6,742 nt of DNA from an uncultured bacterium (GTDB lineage: Bacteria; Bacillota; Clostridia; UBA1381), in contig CAJMRL010000047.1 of the NCBI GenBank assembly GCA_905215805.1, forward strand, positions 1 through 6,742. Direction: 5' to 3'. The notes below the pieces were generated by a model. That model was not told the DNA's origin, did not search any database, and saw only the letters and a list, made by a program, of their open reading frames with translations. Position 1 is the stretch's first letter. Each line of letters begins with the position of its first letter. Made by a program: the position numbers and the translations under genes. Below are positions 5,803 through 6,742 of the stretch, piece after piece.

Positions 5803-5841
5803 TATTTTTGCTATTAGTTTATTTAAAAAAATAACTAATAG
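5792..5841. promoter_or_regulatory. Three-site operator, CTATTAGT / ACTAATAG repeats
   Basis: CTATTAGT occurs at 5792-5799 and again at 5811-5818, exactly 19 bases apart in the same orientation, and as its complement ACTAATAG at 5834-5841. The last two form a perfect 9-bp inverted repeat (CTATTAGTT 5811-5819, AACTAATAG 5833-5841) with a 13-base centre. Site 1 overlaps the minus-strand -35 box; sites 2 and 3 bracket the plus-strand -35 region. The likely ligand is the HTH protein encoded 30 bases downstream. Confidence 0.65.
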
Positions 5842-5849
5842 TATATAAT
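5822..5849 (+). promoter_or_regulatory. Promoter of the HTH regulator gene
   Basis: TATAAT at 5844-5849 is a perfect -10 box; the -35 is weak (TTTAAA at 5822-5827, 16-base spacer). Transcription would start near 5856, leaving a very short leader before AAGGAG (5858-5863) and the ATG at 5872. Operator arms on both sides of the -35 suggest autorepression. Confidence 0.55.
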
Positions 5850-5871
5850 AATACTAAAAGGAGTAATACAT

Positions 5872-6204
5872 ATGGATTTTAATTATGTAGCTATGGGACA
5901 ACGGATCAAAAGTGCCCGAAAAAAGAAAAAATTAACACAGGAACAACTGGCTGAATTGTGTGACTTATCCACCGCACACATAGGACATGTTGAACGTGGA
6001 AGCAGAGCACTATCCATTGAAACCCTTGTAAAATTGGCTTTGGTTCTGGATGTGAGCACTGATTATCTTTTATTGGACGTTATGGCAGACAAGGATACGA
6101 TTTTTGAAAAAATAACTATATCTTTCGGAGATCACCCAAAAGAGCGTGTGGAAAGATTTTATAATATCGTGAAAATACTGTCAGATAATATAGACCGTAT
6201 ATAA
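5872..6204 (+). CDS. Cro/CI-type (HTH_3 / XRE family) transcriptional regulator
   Basis: A 110-residue DNA-binding protein. The helix-turn-helix domain covers about residues 8-67: MGQRIKSARKKKKLTQEQLA, then ELCDLSTAHIGHVERGSRALSIETLVKLALVLDVSTDYLL, with the TQEQLA...S...HVERG...S.ETL.K.A..L.VS.DYLL pattern of the family. The remaining 40 residues form a short helical, probably dimerising tail. AAGGAG lies eight bases before the ATG. It is the only gene transcribed on the plus strand and is divergent from the lipoprotein operon. The three CTATTAGT repeats in the shared intergenic region sit on both promoters, so it probably represses itself and the operon. There is no peptidase or sensor domain, so what relieves repression cannot be seen. 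Confidence 0.92.
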   Translation: MDFNYVAMGQRIKSARKKKKLTQEQLAELCDLSTAHIGHVERGSRALSIETLVKLALVLDVSTDYLLLDVMADKDTIFEKITISFGDHPKERVERFYNIVKILSDNIDRI

Positions 6205-6252
6205 TAAACAATTCACAATCTATACCGTATTCACATTCAAACAATATAGAAT

Positions 6253-6289
6253 AAAAAAAGTGGTAGCAGAATCGTCGATTGCATCACAC
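6253..6289 (-). terminator. Intrinsic terminator for the resolvase-like gene
   Basis: On the minus strand an imperfect hairpin (5' arm GTGTGATGCAATC, loop GAC, 3' arm GATTCTGCTACCAC, with small bulges) is followed directly by seven Ts (6259-6253). It lies about 115 bases downstream of the stop of the minus-strand gene at 6405. Confidence 0.5.
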
Positions 6290-6312
6290 GCCCCGTCATT
6301 TTTGTGGTGCTC

Positions 6313-6333
6313 ACCGCTATGGCGGTAATTTTT
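6313..6333 (+). terminator. Intrinsic terminator for the HTH regulator gene
   Basis: ACCGC (6313-6317) and GCGGT (6322-6326) form a GC-rich 5-bp stem with a TATG loop, followed by AATTTTT (6327-6333). It is about 110 bases after the regulator's stop codon. The stem is short, so efficiency is uncertain. Confidence 0.5.
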
Positions 6334-6404
6334 CTGTCAATTTCTTATTGTATGCACATCACGCTCTTTTGTTAAAATGCGGAACCACTTATGCATCATA
6401 AATA

Positions 6405-6742
6405 TCAAGCACGGTATAGGCGAACATAACAGGCGACTTCCCATATCTCATAATAGCGTATGACTCTACCCGCATCAAGATCAAAGACACATAAATTACG
6501 ATCCGCCATTGCTTTCATCGTCATACACATAAGTTCAAGATCGCTGAACAGCCATTCCTCTGTCGGAACAACGATACAGTCAACGTGGATAGTGTCGCAG
6601 TCGTTCATCATTTTATCAAATGCGGGGCACTTGTGGGATTCGGCGTCGGTATTGATGTAAATACCTCCGATACCACCAAGGATGTCCGCAATGCTCTCTA
6701 CCACTCCTCCGCATATCGTATATATCGTTGTAATTATGTCCA
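6405..6742 (-). CDS. Small protein resembling a degenerate resolvase (serine recombinase) N-terminal domain; 5' end at window edge
   Basis: The frame is open to the window's right edge. The final two bases read as the TG of a codon just before DIITTIYTICGG, so the true start (probably ATG) is most likely one base outside, giving about 112 residues; a GTG at 6704 gives 99 residues but sits directly against GGAGGA with no spacing. The pattern GGIYINTDAES..CPAFDKMMNDC.....DCIVVPTEEW, then LELMCMTMKAMADRNLCVFDLDAG, follows the resolvase fold (Y-x-D-E-G-x-S-G / R-x-x-F-x-x-M-x-x-D / D-x-I-x-x-x-S-x-S-R / L-x-x-x-G-x-x-x). The catalytic Y-x-R-x-S motif and the S-x-S-R arginines are absent, and there is no DNA-binding C-terminal domain. 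It is unlikely to recombine DNA; it could be a regulator or relic within the conjugative element. The assignment is inference. Confidence 0.55.
   Translation of the reverse strand, partial: DIITTIYTICGGVVESIADILGGIGGIYINTDAESHKCPAFDKMMNDCDTIHVDCIVVPTEEWLFSDLELMCMTMKAMADRNLCVFDLDAGRVIRYYEIWEVACYVRLYRA

Larger units (their letters stand above)
6220..6419. repeat. Nested inverted repeats in the gene-free stretch between convergent genes
   Basis: The stretch 6205-6404 has no gene. It is framed by a perfect 9-bp inverted repeat, CTATACCGT (6220-6228) and ACGGTATAG (6411-6419). Inside is a second pair, AAGTGGT (6258-6264) and ACCACTT (6384-6390), then a stem GCATCACA/TGTGGTGC (6281-6288 with 6303-6310, one G-U pair in RNA) and a 5-bp hairpin at 6313-6326. 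The centre contains the two terminators listed separately. The nesting also allows a folded small RNA, a transfer origin or a tiny non-coding mobile element; the sequence does not decide, and I recognise no known RNA family. Confidence 0.4.

Noticed and set aside
6258..6390. CRISPR array or retron non-coding RNA
   Set aside because: There are no regularly spaced repeats, no cas genes and no reverse transcriptase in the window; only inverted repeats are present.

Overview
The window looks like a stretch of an integrative conjugative element from a gut-type Clostridia (Ruminococcus/Oscillospirales-like) genome. This rests on the gene families and their order, the strong AGGAGG ribosome binding sites and sigma-A style promoters; no species can be named from the sequence alone. 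The conjugation genes lie on the minus strand and belong to the set best known from Clostridioides difficile CTn elements (CD1108/CD1110/CD1112-type families).

Layout, right to left as the minus strand is transcribed. (1) 6742-6405: a small protein, cut by the window edge, that reads like a resolvase N-terminal domain without its catalytic residues. (2) 6404-6205: a gene-free stretch between convergent genes, with a terminator for each direction and nested inverted repeats. (3) 5872-6204 (+): a Cro/CI-type HTH regulator. (4) 5664-5871: a divergent control region with two sigma-A type promoters and three copies of CTATTAGT/ACTAATAG placed on them. (5) 5663-4678 (-): four small genes for an EF-hand lipoprotein, a second small lipoprotein, a 20-residue membrane micropeptide and a four-helix membrane protein. 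(6) 4660-4391: a wrecked VirB6/TrbL (CD1112-like) gene, lacking its N-terminal part and apparently an internal block. (7) 4371-3691: a complete Phd/YefM - ParE/RelE toxin-antitoxin cassette with its own promoter and terminator. (8) 3663-692: PrgI-like membrane protein, VirB4-like ATPase and a small protein resembling a degenerate GGDEF domain, tightly packed. (9) 679-11: the N-terminal part of a CD1108-like protein, cut off where a probable insertion sequence begins (about base 47).

How it fits together: PrgI and VirB4 are intact and look functional, but the neighbouring channel protein is broken and the CD1108-like protein is truncated. The local type IV secretion system is therefore probably not self-sufficient, and the element looks decayed. 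The AT-richer block of regulator plus lipoproteins plus micropeptide plus membrane protein (about 4660-6250) sits against the broken VirB6 gene and looks like acquired cargo. It is the best candidate in the window for an undescribed system: a regulator with its own operators appears to control a divergent operon of exclusively exported or membrane products. No function can be assigned to it from the sequence.
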